Below are positions 53,074 to 61,468 of a stretch of DNA of 64,000 nt, one piece after another. The translations under genes and the position numbers were made by a program. Within the stretch, counting starts at the first letter, position 1. Each line of letters begins with the position of its first letter. The notes below the pieces were generated by a model that worked only from the letters and a program-made list of their open reading frames with translations, did no database searches and had not been told where the DNA came from. The DNA comes from Paraburkholderia edwinii. GTDB taxonomy: Bacteria > Pseudomonadota > Gammaproteobacteria > Burkholderiales > Burkholderiaceae. The stretch is taken from the NCBI RefSeq assembly GCF_019428685.1, contig NZ_CP080096.1:1736001-1800000 (forward strand). The letters are read 5' to 3'.

Positions 53074-53106
53074 AAAAAAACGCGCGCGTCATCAAGACGC
53101 GCGCGT
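53074..53106 (-). terminator. Intrinsic terminator downstream of the porin gene
   Basis: CGCGCGCGTC (53081-53090) pairs with GACGCGCGCG (53096-53105) over a 5-nt loop, and on the - strand it is followed by TTTTTTTGTG. It lies about 100 bases past the porin stop. Confidence 0.9.
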
Positions 53107-53206
53107 TCGTCGATACAGGGCAGGGTATAGCTGCCTTATTTCAAACAGCCTTCAGGCCGCTATAAAGCAAAGCCCGGCAAGCCCCGGCATCAACTCATCT
53201 GAAGCA

Positions 53207-54358
53207 TTAGAAGCGGTGACGCAGACCGACAGCAGCCGCCACCTGGTTGCCCGTCGACGACGGCTCCAGCGTGTTGATCGTCGCGACGTTCGCACCGAAG
53301 TTGCCGAGCTGGCCCGATGCGTGCGAGTACACGCCTTCGACATACACGTCAGTACGCTTGCTCAGCGAATAGTCGGTCGTCAGCGACACCGTATGCCACT
53401 TCGGATCGCCGTTGTTCGCCGTGCCCGACACCTTGCCGTCCGTGAACGTGTACGCAGCCGCCAGGTTCAACGCCGGCGTCAACGCATATTTGCCGTTGAT
53501 CTCGTAGTTGTCCATATGCAGGTTCATGCCCGTCACGCCCGGCAGCGTGAAGCCGCCGGAGGCGAGACCTTGCACGCCGTCCAGTTGCGTATGCGTATAG
53601 ACGAAGTTCGCGGTAGCCGGACCGTACGTATAGCCGATACCCGCGCCATACGTGCGTTGCTGGTTGGAAGCGATATTCGCGTTGCCGTTCTGTACCGAAA
53701 CCGCGCCGGTCACGTTCGAGCCCGCGTTGTTCAGTTGCAGGTACGACGCAGCGATATTCAACGGGCCGTTGTTATACGATGCGCCCGCACTCCATGCGCG
53801 GTTCTGCGAGAACTGGCCCGCCTGATTCGAGAAGCCATAGAGGCCGCCGAACGTCAAACCATAGTAGTTCGCGCTCGTGTACTTCACGGAGTTCTGAACC
53901 GAGAACGAATTGTCGAGGTTGTCGTTATCGAACGGGTGGGCCGCGAGGTTGTTGCCGTAGCCGCCGCCCGCTGCCGACAGCGGTGCGAGGAAGTCGACCA
54001 TCGAATCATATTGGCGACCGAGCGTAACCGTACCGTACTGGTTGCTCTGCAAACCGACGAACGCCTGACGGTTGAACAGGTTGTTGCTCTGCGTGAACTG
54101 GCCGTTGTTCAGATTGAAGCCGCTTTCCAACGTGAAGATCGCATGCAGACCGGCGCCGAGATCTTCGTTGCCCTTCAGGCCGAAGTACGTGTTCGACACG
54201 CTGCCGCTGGATTGCTGCCAGTTGCTATGACCCCGCTGGTTGTTCGAGTAGACGAGACCAGCGTCCAGCGTGCCGTACAGCGTCACGCTACTTTGTGCAT
54301 ATACGGCCGGCGCGATGAATGCGCCCATGATGCTCGCAACGAAAAGGCTTTTTTTCAT
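53207..54358 (-). CDS. OmpC-type trimeric porin
   Basis: A 383-residue outer-membrane porin of the Burkholderiales OmpC/Gram-negative porin family. The signal peptide (about 1-21) ends at VYAQ. The start of the barrel (SSVTLYGTLDAGLVYSNN) and the C-terminal GLRHRF with terminal phenylalanine are characteristic for insertion by the BAM machinery. Alternating beta strands with glycine- and asparagine-rich loops fill the rest. It allows diffusion of small solutes. The start is ATG 54358. Regulation may involve the 5' region with possible small-RNA terminators at 54.75-54.82 kb. Confidence 0.95.
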   Translation of the reverse strand: MKKSLFVASIMGAFIAPAVYAQSSVTLYGTLDAGLVYSNNQRGHSNWQQSSGSVSNTYFGLKGNEDLGAGLHAIFTLESGFNLNNGQFTQSNNLFNRQAFVGLQSNQYGTVTLGRQYDSMVDFLAPLSAAGGGYGNNLAAHPFDNDNLDNSFSVQNSVKYTSANYYGLTFGGLYGFSNQAGQFSQNRAWSAGASYNNGPLNIAASYLQLNNAGSNVTGAVSVQNGNANIASNQQRTYGAGIGYTYGPATANFVYTHTQLDGVQGLASGGFTLPGVTGMNLHMDNYEINGKYALTPALNLAAAYTFTDGKVSGTANNGDPKWHTVSLTTDYSLSKRTDVYVEGVYSHASGQLGNFGANVATINTLEPSSTGNQVAAAVGLRHRF

Positions 54359-54746
54359 GGTTTGTAAACTCCGAGACAGTGCGTAGGGAATCGCGTTGAA
54401 ACTGTGCATACCGCCAATCCGCGCGGCCGCCAGACGATCCGAAGCGAAGTTTATTCTGATTATTCCAAGCCCTAACTGCGTATCGCGCAACAATTCGTTC
54501 CGGAATTCGGAATAGCGCCATTAATCGCTGTAAGTACGCTTAAACAAAGGGAAAATCGTATGGCGCACTGGCGATTGACAGGCGTGTCAATACCGGGCTT
54601 GTTGTTCAGGCGCGACGTACCGTGCTTTCGCGGAAGATGAGCAATAGTTCGACAATCGGAAAGCACTCACTTTATTCGTGTGGTTTTTGGCAAAGATCTT
54701 TTCCGCGTTATGCAGTCGCGTATAGAGCCTCATGCGCATACAATCG

Positions 54747-54778
54747 AACTGCCCCTTGACCAAGGGTGGTCTTTTTTA
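54747..54778 (+). terminator. Forward terminator-like hairpin, orphan
   Basis: GACCA-AGGG-TGGTC followed by TTTTTTATC, in the region upstream of the porin gene. The stem is only 5 bp. Confidence 0.5.
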
Positions 54779-54792
54779 TCTGTACTTTCTTG

Positions 54793-54818
54793 CGCGGCTT
54801 TCCAGCCGCGTTTTTTTT
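54793..54818 (+). terminator. Strong forward intrinsic terminator, orphan
   Basis: CGCGGCT (54793-54799) pairs with AGCCGCG (54804-54810) over TTCC, followed by eight T residues. No + strand protein gene precedes it; the closest is the PAAR-like gene, 2.7 kb upstream. Confidence 0.85.
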
Positions 54819-55030
54819 ACCTGTCGTATCCCGATTGTTTCTATATTCGCATTTATTGAGAATTTGATCGATTAATTGCGAAATAACGATTCGTATCGGA
54901 AAGCATACTGGCGGTCAAACGACAGTGCGGGCGATGGCTTATTGTCAGGGACACTTCAGAATTGAACGGGCGTTAAAGGTCTCCTAAACGCCTCTGCGGC
55001 CCTAAGCGCCCCAAGTCTCATTCGTGATTC

Positions 55031-55459
55031 TTAATCGTCTTCCGGCATCGCAGCCTTGATTCGCTCGGCGAACTCGCGCAGCTGCGCCATATCGGCGGGT
55101 TGCGCTGCATGCAGTTTCAACTCGAGCCCCGCATGACGCGGAATCACATGAAAGTGTACGTGTGGCACTGTCTGCCCGGCCGCACTGCCATTCAACTGCG
55201 CGATCATGACGCCTGGCGGATTGAACGCAGCTTTCACCGCGCGTGCCACTTTCTGCACGGTACGCATGCAGGCGGCCGCGCCTCCAGCGGACAGCTCGAA
55301 CACTTCGGCAACCGGTTCCTTGGTGAGGATCAGTACGTGCCCATCGGCCTGCGGCATGATGTCCATCAGCGCGACCGTCACATCATCTTCGTACACGCGC
55401 AGTGAAGGCAGCTCGCCGCGCAGAATGCGGGCGAAGGGGTTCTGCGGATCGTATTTCAT
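55031..55459 (-). CDS. HIT-family nucleotide hydrolase/transferase
   Basis: A 142-residue Histidine-Triad protein. The HxHxH motif is HVHFH (about 100-104, in QTVPHVHFHVIPRH). The N-terminus CDS begins MKYDPQNPFARILRGELPS, close to Hint/HinT proteins. These cleave nucleoside phosphoramidates and similar substrates in the cytosol. The start is ATG 55459. A monocistronic housekeeping-type gene. Confidence 0.93.
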   Translation of the reverse strand: MKYDPQNPFARILRGELPSLRVYEDDVTVALMDIMPQADGHVLILTKEPVAEVFELSAGGAAACMRTVQKVARAVKAAFNPPGVMIAQLNGSAAGQTVPHVHFHVIPRHAGLELKLHAAQPADMAQLREFAERIKAAMPEDD

Positions 55460-55672
55460 CAGTCGGCCTCAGTAGTGAAGGAAGTTGGGAGAGGGCGCGA
55501 CGATTCTAGCGCTTGCATGCTTTGTGCGCGGCGCATAAATTCCGTTTGCTGTCGGAGACTTAGCGCTCGTGTGCGCAGGTTTTCCACATTGTTATTCAAT
55601 GAAGCTGTGGACAACGCAGCCGAACCGGCGCTCGACCTCATGGGGCGTTCGCGCAGACCTTACAAGAAACGC

Positions 55673-56116
55673 TTATTTTCGCTTGCAGAAGATCGCCGTG
55701 ATATGCGGTCCGACGTGGTGCACGATCGCGTTGCTGCCCGCTTCCGTGACGACCGCCTGCACCTTTTCCGTGTTGCCGAACACCACTGCGCCGTAGGCCG
55801 ACTTCGCAAGCGGCTCGCCCTTGCCGCGTTTAAAGAGTGGATCGTCCTGTTCATAGCCGACCACCGCAAACACGCTGAAGCCGAACGCCGTGAGCCGCTC
55901 GCCGCGCGCCGGCTGGAACGCATTGATCGAATTGCTCTCGACGCGCATCGGCTCCGGGTCGATCAGCTGCTGATCCGCAAGGTCGCCGATGAACCGGTGC
56001 GCGGACTCGCCGCAAGCCAGCGCCGCGTCGAGCTCGGTCGCATGCGAAACCAGTGGGGTGGTGGCAGCAGCAGCGGCAATAAGCGCCGCGAAAAAGTGAC
56101 TGAAGGTGCGTTTCAT
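55673..56116 (-). CDS. Hypothetical exported protein
   Basis: The start at ATG 56116 gives a 147-residue protein with a cleavable signal (about 1-25, ending VSHA) and a mature domain of about 120 residues with two cysteines (ALACGESA and the C-terminal IFCKRK) that may form a disulfide. The rest is mixed alpha/beta with the segment HVGPHITAIF near the end. No domain is recognised. It lies divergently upstream of the lipid-type operon, with 249 bases between starts, so it could be functionally linked to it. Confidence 0.75.
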   Translation of the reverse strand: MKRTFSHFFAALIAAAAATTPLVSHATELDAALACGESAHRFIGDLADQQLIDPEPMRVESNSINAFQPARGERLTAFGFSVFAVVGYEQDDPLFKRGKGEPLAKSAYGAVVFGNTEKVQAVVTEAGSNAIVHHVGPHITAIFCKRK

Positions 56117-56365
56117 TTTTTGGTCGAATGCACGCGGTTCGCGTCGCATTGTGTGGGTTGCCAGCCGACGCCTCGCATGGCCGGTGAAATAATCAACGGC
56201 ATATGAGGCCACCCGACATTTTCACAACAATTCGGCAACAAAGGCGGCACTTTAGCGGGCTTTGTCAATTCCTGCTTGCGATGCTGGGCGGTCGATCCCG
56301 CCGAAACCAACAGAATGAAGACAAATGCGGGCATGAAAATCCATTCCCGTATATATTGCCGGGTT

Positions 56366-57076
56366 ATGACATCGAAAGAACCCCAATCGGCGGCGCCCAA
56401 AATCGTTCCGCCGCCCAGAATGTGGGACGCCAAATTGGCGCGACGGCTGATCATGCCGCTCGTCAACACTCGCGTGACACCGAACCACCTCACCACCGTC
56501 CGGCTGTTGATCGGCCTCGCGGGCGCGCTTTGTCTGGCGCGCGGTGGCTACGGATGGACCAATCTCGGTGCGTTCTTCATCATCCTGTCCAATTTCGTCG
56601 ATCACACTGACGGCGAGCTGGCGCGCGTCAGCGGCAAATCAAGTCGTATCGGTCATTTTTACGATCTGGCATCGGATGCGCTCGTCACGGTCCTGTTGTT
56701 CGGTGGCATGGGCTATGGCGTGCAAGCCGCAAGCGTGCAGGGCTGGATCGGCGTCAGCGTGTCGCCGTTCCTGCTCGGGTGCGTCGCAGGCGTTGCGGTG
56801 GCGCTGATCTTTTTCCTGCGCATGCGCATCGAGGAAATGGAAGGCAAGGCCGGCACGAAGCAGGCATCGGTCGGCGGCTTCGAAACCGAAGACGTGCTGT
56901 ATCTGTTGCCGCTCGTCACCTTGTTTGGCGGTGTCACGCCGTTCCTGATCGCCGCATCGATCGGCGCGCCGCTCTTTGCCGCATGGGTCGTGGTCGACCA
57001 TCGGCGCGTCGTGCGCCGCAGCCGTCCATTGATGGAAGCCAAGCAGGAAGCCAGTCAGATTTGGGTTAGCCGATGA
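56366..57076 (+). CDS. CDP-alcohol phosphatidyltransferase family protein
   Basis: A 236-residue integral membrane enzyme. The full signature is present: D79-HT-D82-G83-EL-A86-R87, then G96, D100 and D104 (DHTDGELARVSGKSSRIGH and FYDLASD). It moves a phosphoalcohol from CDP to an acceptor or joins CDP-diacylglycerol with an alcohol. ATG 56366 is the most likely start; the family domain begins about 35 residues in. As first gene of a four-gene overlapping operon with a nucleotidyltransferase, it may use a CDP-activated headgroup rather than be a housekeeping PgsA/PssA. Its substrate is unknown. Confidence 0.9.
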   Translation: MTSKEPQSAAPKIVPPPRMWDAKLARRLIMPLVNTRVTPNHLTTVRLLIGLAGALCLARGGYGWTNLGAFFIILSNFVDHTDGELARVSGKSSRIGHFYDLASDALVTVLLFGGMGYGVQAASVQGWIGVSVSPFLLGCVAGVAVALIFFLRMRIEEMEGKAGTKQASVGGFETEDVLYLLPLVTLFGGVTPFLIAASIGAPLFAAWVVVDHRRVVRRSRPLMEAKQEASQIWVSR

Positions 57077-57933
57077 GCACGTCAGCCGAACAGCCGTACG
57101 TCGTTGTGCAAGCTTCTTCTCTCGCTGCCGGCTCGCCGCCGGCAGCGGCCGTTCCGGACCCCGATCGGGCGGTCGCAGGCCGCGTGCGCGGGTTCGACAA
57201 TCCGCAGCTGCGCAAACAGTTCGCCGACCAGGGCTCGTTCCTGTACCTCGACGAATTCCTCGCGCCCGAAGTGACCGCGCAACTCGTTGTGAGCGCGCGC
57301 GGGCTGCTTGGCGAGGTCAACCGCAACTATCTGCCGGGCCACAAGCAGGGCGGCAGCGTGAGCCGCCATACGATCGACCGGCTTGCGCCGTTTATCGCCG
57401 AGCTGTACCGGTCGAAGGAACTGATCGGCTGGCTCGAACAATTGACCGGCGACAAGCTGCTCGTGTCGCCCGACGACGACCCGCATGCTTACGCGCTGTA
57501 TTACTACACGCGCGCCGGCGACCATATCGGCTGGCATTACGACACGTCGTACTACGACGGTCGCCGCTACACGCTGCTGCTCGGCGTGATCGACGAATCG
57601 TCGTGCCGTCTCGACTACGAACTGCACACGAAAAATCCCGACGTGGCCGACGTGCCCGGTTCGGTGCAGATTCCGCCGGGCGGCCTCGTGTTCTTCGACG
57701 GCGATACGCTGCGCCATCGCATCTCGCCGGCCAAAGACAACGAAATGCGCGTCTCGCTGACCTTCGAATACGTGACCGATCCGAATATGCGCCCGTGGCG
57801 CCGCGTGATCTCGAACTTCAAGGACGCGATCGCGTATTTCGGCTTCCGCCAGGTATTCCGCCAGCTTGCCGGCGTTGGCAATAAGGGCGGCAACAAGGGT
57901 GGCAACAACGGCAATAACGGAGGGCGCGCGTGA
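57073..57933 (+). CDS. 2-oxoglutarate/Fe(II)-dependent oxygenase
   Basis: A 286-residue enzyme of the prolyl-4-hydroxylase-like fold. The iron triad is H155 and D157 (GWHYDTSYYD) and H215 (DTLRHRISP), with R226 (MRVSLTFEY) for 2-oxoglutarate. The C-terminal 18 residues are a Gly/Asn/Lys repeat tail (GNKGGNKGGNNGNNGG). The ATG overlaps the CDP-alcohol transferase stop by four bases (ATGA). It would hydroxylate a small molecule, a lipid headgroup or a protein side chain; lipid or headgroup hydroxylation is suggested by the operon. Confidence 0.88.
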   Translation: MSTSAEQPYVVVQASSLAAGSPPAAAVPDPDRAVAGRVRGFDNPQLRKQFADQGSFLYLDEFLAPEVTAQLVVSARGLLGEVNRNYLPGHKQGGSVSRHTIDRLAPFIAELYRSKELIGWLEQLTGDKLLVSPDDDPHAYALYYYTRAGDHIGWHYDTSYYDGRRYTLLLGVIDESSCRLDYELHTKNPDVADVPGSVQIPPGGLVFFDGDTLRHRISPAKDNEMRVSLTFEYVTDPNMRPWRRVISNFKDAIAYFGFRQVFRQLAGVGNKGGNKGGNNGNNGGRA

Positions 57934-58934
57934 CTCGGGCCGCCGTGATCCTGCTGACGATCGGCGGCGCGCTGTTCGTCGCGCTGCTCGCATGGCAGGG
58001 CTTCGGCTCCGTCGCATCGACGCTGATGACCGCAGGCTGGGGGCTCGCTCTCGTTGCGGCGCTGCATCTGATACCGCTCGTGCTCGATGCGGGCGCGATT
58101 TCGGTGCTGTTCGAGAGGCGTCGCGATCGGGTCACCGAACGCGATGCGATCTTTGCGCGCTGGATCGGCGAATCGGTGAACAGCCTGTTGCCGGCCGGCC
58201 AGATCGGCGGCCCCGTGATGATGGTGCGCCAGCTCGCGCAGCGCGGCATGCCGATGCGCGATGCGGCTGCCGCGATCACGGTCAGCACGACCTTGCAAGC
58301 GATCGCACAGCTGGTTTTCGCGATGCTCGGCCTGTTTCTGTTCGGCGCTTTCGCCTCGCACGGCGCCTTCCATAACCTCGAGACCGCCGCGACCATCGCG
58401 ACTGCGGTGCTCGGCGCGATGGTGGTCGGCTTCTATCTGGCTCAGCGGCGCGGTCTCTTTGGCCGGGCGCTGCGTGCGATGTCGAAGGTATTCGGCAAGC
58501 GCGACTGGTCGTCGCTGACGATGCGCGCCGACGCCGTCGACGCAGCCGTACAGGCCTTGTACAGCGAGCGCCGCCGCGTTGTCGCGAGCTTTATGCTGAG
58601 CCTTGCCGGCTGGATGGTCGGCACCGCGGAGGTGTGGCTCGCGTTGCGCTTTCTCGGCCACCCGGTCGATTGGGTCGACGCGTTGCTGCTCGAAAGCATC
58701 GGCCAGGCGATTCGCGGCGCCGCATTTGCGATTCCCGGCTCGCTCGGCGTGCAGGAAGGCGGCTATCTGCTGCTTGCACCGCTCGTTGGCCTGCCGCCCG
58801 AAGCCGCGCTCGCGCTGTCGCTCTCGAAGCGCGCACGCGAGTTGCTGCTCGGTCTGCCGGGACTGCTCTATCTGCATTTCAGCGAAAGAAGCTGGCAACG
58901 GCGGCGCACCACGCGCATGCCGGCCACTGATTGA
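57930..58934 (+). CDS. LPG-synthase-TM/HpnL-like membrane protein
   Basis: A 334-residue protein with about eight hydrophobic helices, of the family named after the membrane part of lysylphosphatidylglycerol synthase, which also includes HpnL. The characteristic GQIGGPVMMVRQ segment is at about 89-100 and FAIPGSLGVQEGG at about 266-278. Members act in lipid transport or flipping. The start is GTG 57930, overlapping the oxygenase stop (GTGA). In this operon it would be the candidate translocase for the finished lipid. Confidence 0.85.
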   Translation: MTRAAVILLTIGGALFVALLAWQGFGSVASTLMTAGWGLALVAALHLIPLVLDAGAISVLFERRRDRVTERDAIFARWIGESVNSLLPAGQIGGPVMMVRQLAQRGMPMRDAAAAITVSTTLQAIAQLVFAMLGLFLFGAFASHGAFHNLETAATIATAVLGAMVVGFYLAQRRGLFGRALRAMSKVFGKRDWSSLTMRADAVDAAVQALYSERRRVVASFMLSLAGWMVGTAEVWLALRFLGHPVDWVDALLLESIGQAIRGAAFAIPGSLGVQEGGYLLLAPLVGLPPEAALALSLSKRARELLLGLPGLLYLHFSERSWQRRRTTRMPATD

Positions 58935-58978
58935 TTCATCCCCGATTCACCCGAAAACCGAAAACGGAAGGACCGCGA

Positions 58979-59743
58979 ATGCGCGCCATCATTCTTGCCG
59001 CGGGCCTCGGCCTGCGTCTTCAGCAACAGCCCGGCGAACAATACCCGAAATGCCTGCTGCGCTTTGACGGCATGACGCTGCTCGAGCGTCATCTGCAGAT
59101 GCTCGACGCGGCAGGCGTGCATGAAGTCGTGCTCGCGCTCGGCTTTCAGCCCGAATCGGTCGAAGCGGAACTGAAGCGGATCGGCTGGCATCGGCCCGTC
59201 GAAATCATGCTGAACCCGCGCTACGACCTGGGCAGCGTGCTGACCGTGCATACGGTCGCCGATGCGCTGACGCGCGGCGGCGACGTGCTGTTGATGGATG
59301 CGGACGTGCTGTACGACGAACGCATTCTGGCGCCGCTCGTGGCGGGGCAGCACACGAACCGCCTGCTGATCGATCGCGACTTCGAAACCGGCGATGAGCC
59401 GGTGAAGCTGTGTCTGAAAGACGGCGTGCCGGTCGAATTGCGCAAGCAGGTCGCAGCGAATCTCGCGTACGACACGATCGGCGAATCGATCGGTTTCTTC
59501 CGTCTGCGTGAAGAGACGGCGAAGCGTTTCGCGGAGATCGTCGCCGGTTATATCGATAGCGGCCGCGCGAATCTGCCGCACGAAGAAGCGGTGCGCGACC
59601 TGCTGCTCGAACGCAGCCACGTGTTCGAAACGGCAGACGTGACCGGCGCGCCGTGGATTGAAATCGACTTCCCGAATGATGTCGAGCGTGCGGCCGCCGA
59701 GATTCTGCCGGTGCTTCAGCCATTGGTCGGCGCATCGCGCTAA
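58979..59743 (+). CDS. Nucleotidyltransferase (sugar- or phosphocholine-type)
   Basis: A 254-residue NTP-transferase-fold protein. The nucleotide loop is AAGLGLRL (about 7-14) followed by PKCLL, the metal-binding DAD is in LLMDADVLYD, and the late acidic motif is WIEIDFPNDVERA. LicC/PntC-like cytidylyltransferases share this end motif, so CTP and a phospho-headgroup are plausible. GGAAGGA precedes ATG 58979. It is the last gene of the operon and would supply the CDP-activated headgroup for the CDP-alcohol transferase. Confidence 0.85.
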   Translation: MRAIILAAGLGLRLQQQPGEQYPKCLLRFDGMTLLERHLQMLDAAGVHEVVLALGFQPESVEAELKRIGWHRPVEIMLNPRYDLGSVLTVHTVADALTRGGDVLLMDADVLYDERILAPLVAGQHTNRLLIDRDFETGDEPVKLCLKDGVPVELRKQVAANLAYDTIGESIGFFRLREETAKRFAEIVAGYIDSGRANLPHEEAVRDLLLERSHVFETADVTGAPWIEIDFPNDVERAAAEILPVLQPLVGASR

Positions 59744-59830
59744 AAGCTTCGCCGCAAGCAACGCCGCACCCGGCACCGCACCGAGCATTCCGTTTGTGCC
59801 GCGGTATCGTAACCGTTAAATGGTCGTCAT

Positions 59831-59852
59831 ACCGCGGTTGCCGTACCGCGGT
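59831..59852 (+). terminator. Possible terminator after the lipid operon
   Basis: Two ACCGCGGT copies (59831-59838 and 59845-59852) pair with each other, followed by TTCCATTTTC. The T-run is broken, so this is tentative. Confidence 0.45.
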
Positions 59853-59872
59853 TTCCATTTTCAAGCCCTTGC

Positions 59873-61276
59873 ATGCCTCTTGCATTAGGCGCCTTTATCG
59901 TTCCTTTGATCGTCGCATGCGCGATGTTCATGGAGAACGTGGACTCGACAGTCATCGTCACGTCGCTGCCGGTGATTGCGCGCGACTTCGGCAGTGACCC
60001 GATCACACTGAAACTCGCGGTTACGAGCTATGTGATCGGCCTTGGCGTGTTTATTCCGATCTGCGGCTGGGTGGCCGACCGCTTCGGCTCGCGCACGGTG
60101 TTTCGCACGGCGATCGGGATCTTCGTTGTCGGTTCGCTGATGTGCGCGGCGTCGACGTCGCTTGCCACACTCGTTGCCGCGCGTTTCGTGCAAGGCGTGG
60201 GCGGCGCGCTGATGGTGCCGGTCGGGCGCATCATCATCTTCCGTTCGATGCCGAAGTCGGAGTTCATCCGCGCGGTCAACTATCTGACGGTGCCTGCGCT
60301 GCTTGGGCCGGTCGTCGGACCGCCGATCGGCGGCTTCATCACGACGTACCTGCACTGGCGGTTGATTTTCTTCGTCAACGTGCCGATCGGTATTTTCGGC
60401 ATCTGGCTCACGAACCGGCATATCCAGAATCTGCGTGAACCGCATCCGGGGCGGCTCGACTGGTTCGGCTTCCTGCTGTCGGCGAGCGGCGCGGCGCTGC
60501 TGATGCTTGGGCTGTCGCTGATCGGCACCGGGCTCGTGTCGGACACCGCGACGATCGTGATGTGTGCGCTCGGCGCCGGGCTGCTATTGGTCTACTGGTT
60601 CTATGCGAGCCGTGTCGAATCGCCGGTGCTCGATCTCAAGTTGCTGCGTATTCCTTCTTTCCATGCGAGCGTGGTCGGCGGGTCGCTGTTTCGCATCGGC
60701 CTGGGCGCGGTGCCGTTTCTGTTGCCGCTTGCGTTGCAGGAAGGACTCGGCATGACCGCGTTCAAGTCCGGGTCGATTACGTGCGCGTCGGCGTTCGGCG
60801 CGATCTTTATGAAGACGATCGCGTCGCGCGTGCTTCGACGCTTCGGCTTCCGAACCGTGCTGATCTATAACGCCGCATTCGCGGGCTGCGCGATCGCGGT
60901 CTATGGGCTGTTCTTTCCGGGCACGCCACATTGGCTGATCTGGTGTGTCGTGCTGGTCGGCGGCATTTTCCCTTCGCTGCAATTCACGTCGCTGAACTCG
61001 CTTGCGTATGCGGATATCCCGAGCCGCGACGTGGGCCGCGCGACAGGCGTGTCGAGCGTGATCCAGCAACTGTCGCTCGGTCTCGGCGTGACGATCGCCG
61101 GAATCGTGCTGCAGATATCGCACGTGCTGCAAGGGCACAAGGCGATTGTGTGGTCCGATTTCTGGCCGGCCTTTCTCGTGGTCGGTCTCTTCTCCTGCGC
61201 GTCGATTCCCGTGACCGCACATCTTCCTCAGGGCAGCGGCGACGAACTTGCGCGCGGCAAACGCGGCAGCGCTTGA
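59873..61276 (+). CDS. DHA2-family multidrug/organic-acid exporter (EmrB/QacA type)
   Basis: A 467-residue MFS protein with about 14 hydrophobic helices. Motif A (GWVADRFGSRTVF, about 64-76) and the DHA2 helix-5 pattern (GPVVGPPIGGFITTYLHWR) are visible, and an acidic residue sits early in helix 1 (MFMENVDSTVI). It is probably a proton-driven exporter of hydrophobic drugs or metabolites. The start at ATG 59873 has a weak ribosome site. It stands between the lipid operon and the MocR gene on the same strand and may be transcribed separately. Confidence 0.9.
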   Translation: MPLALGAFIVPLIVACAMFMENVDSTVIVTSLPVIARDFGSDPITLKLAVTSYVIGLGVFIPICGWVADRFGSRTVFRTAIGIFVVGSLMCAASTSLATLVAARFVQGVGGALMVPVGRIIIFRSMPKSEFIRAVNYLTVPALLGPVVGPPIGGFITTYLHWRLIFFVNVPIGIFGIWLTNRHIQNLREPHPGRLDWFGFLLSASGAALLMLGLSLIGTGLVSDTATIVMCALGAGLLLVYWFYASRVESPVLDLKLLRIPSFHASVVGGSLFRIGLGAVPFLLPLALQEGLGMTAFKSGSITCASAFGAIFMKTIASRVLRRFGFRTVLIYNAAFAGCAIAVYGLFFPGTPHWLIWCVVLVGGIFPSLQFTSLNSLAYADIPSRDVGRATGVSSVIQQLSLGLGVTIAGIVLQISHVLQGHKAIVWSDFWPAFLVVGLFSCASIPVTAHLPQGSGDELARGKRGSA

Positions 61277-61403
61277 CGGCCGCGTTGGTCGGCGCCGCTG
61301 AGCTTACGTTGCGCGCAGACGTTGACCGTGCCATGGCACGCGGTATGCGCGCCATCGCCACAAGGCACAGCGTATAAAGCCAAAATTTTTGCCTGAATTG
61401 CTC

Positions 61404-61412
61404 TAGGACAAT
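61404..61412 (+). promoter_or_regulatory. Candidate MocR operator, copy 1
   Basis: TAGGACAAT lies 57 bases upstream of the MocR start codon. It shares AGGACAAT with the region before the EutB-like gene. Confidence 0.45.
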
Positions 61413-61468
61413 TCTTTTCCGGCGCTATTTCGTCGCACTATGGATAGGAGAAGAGCGAGGAGAACAAG

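Larger units (their letters stand above)
54359..55030. other. Intergenic region with orphan forward terminators
   Basis: 672 bases without a protein gene, containing the porin promoter. Two terminator-type hairpins on the + strand (listed separately) have no + strand gene in front within more than 2 kb. A TTGACA hexamer lies at 54575-54580 on the + strand, but the matching -10 is weak. A short + strand RNA is possible. Confidence 0.5.

Noticed and set aside
53216..54367. Open frame of 383 codons on the + strand opposite the porin
   Set aside because: Val/Arg-rich antisense frame of a strongly biased porin gene; no ribosome site.
57615..58898. Open frame of 427 codons on the - strand opposite the HpnL-like gene
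   Set aside because: Glu/Arg/Ala-rich antisense frame; the + strand genes overlap each other as a clear operon.
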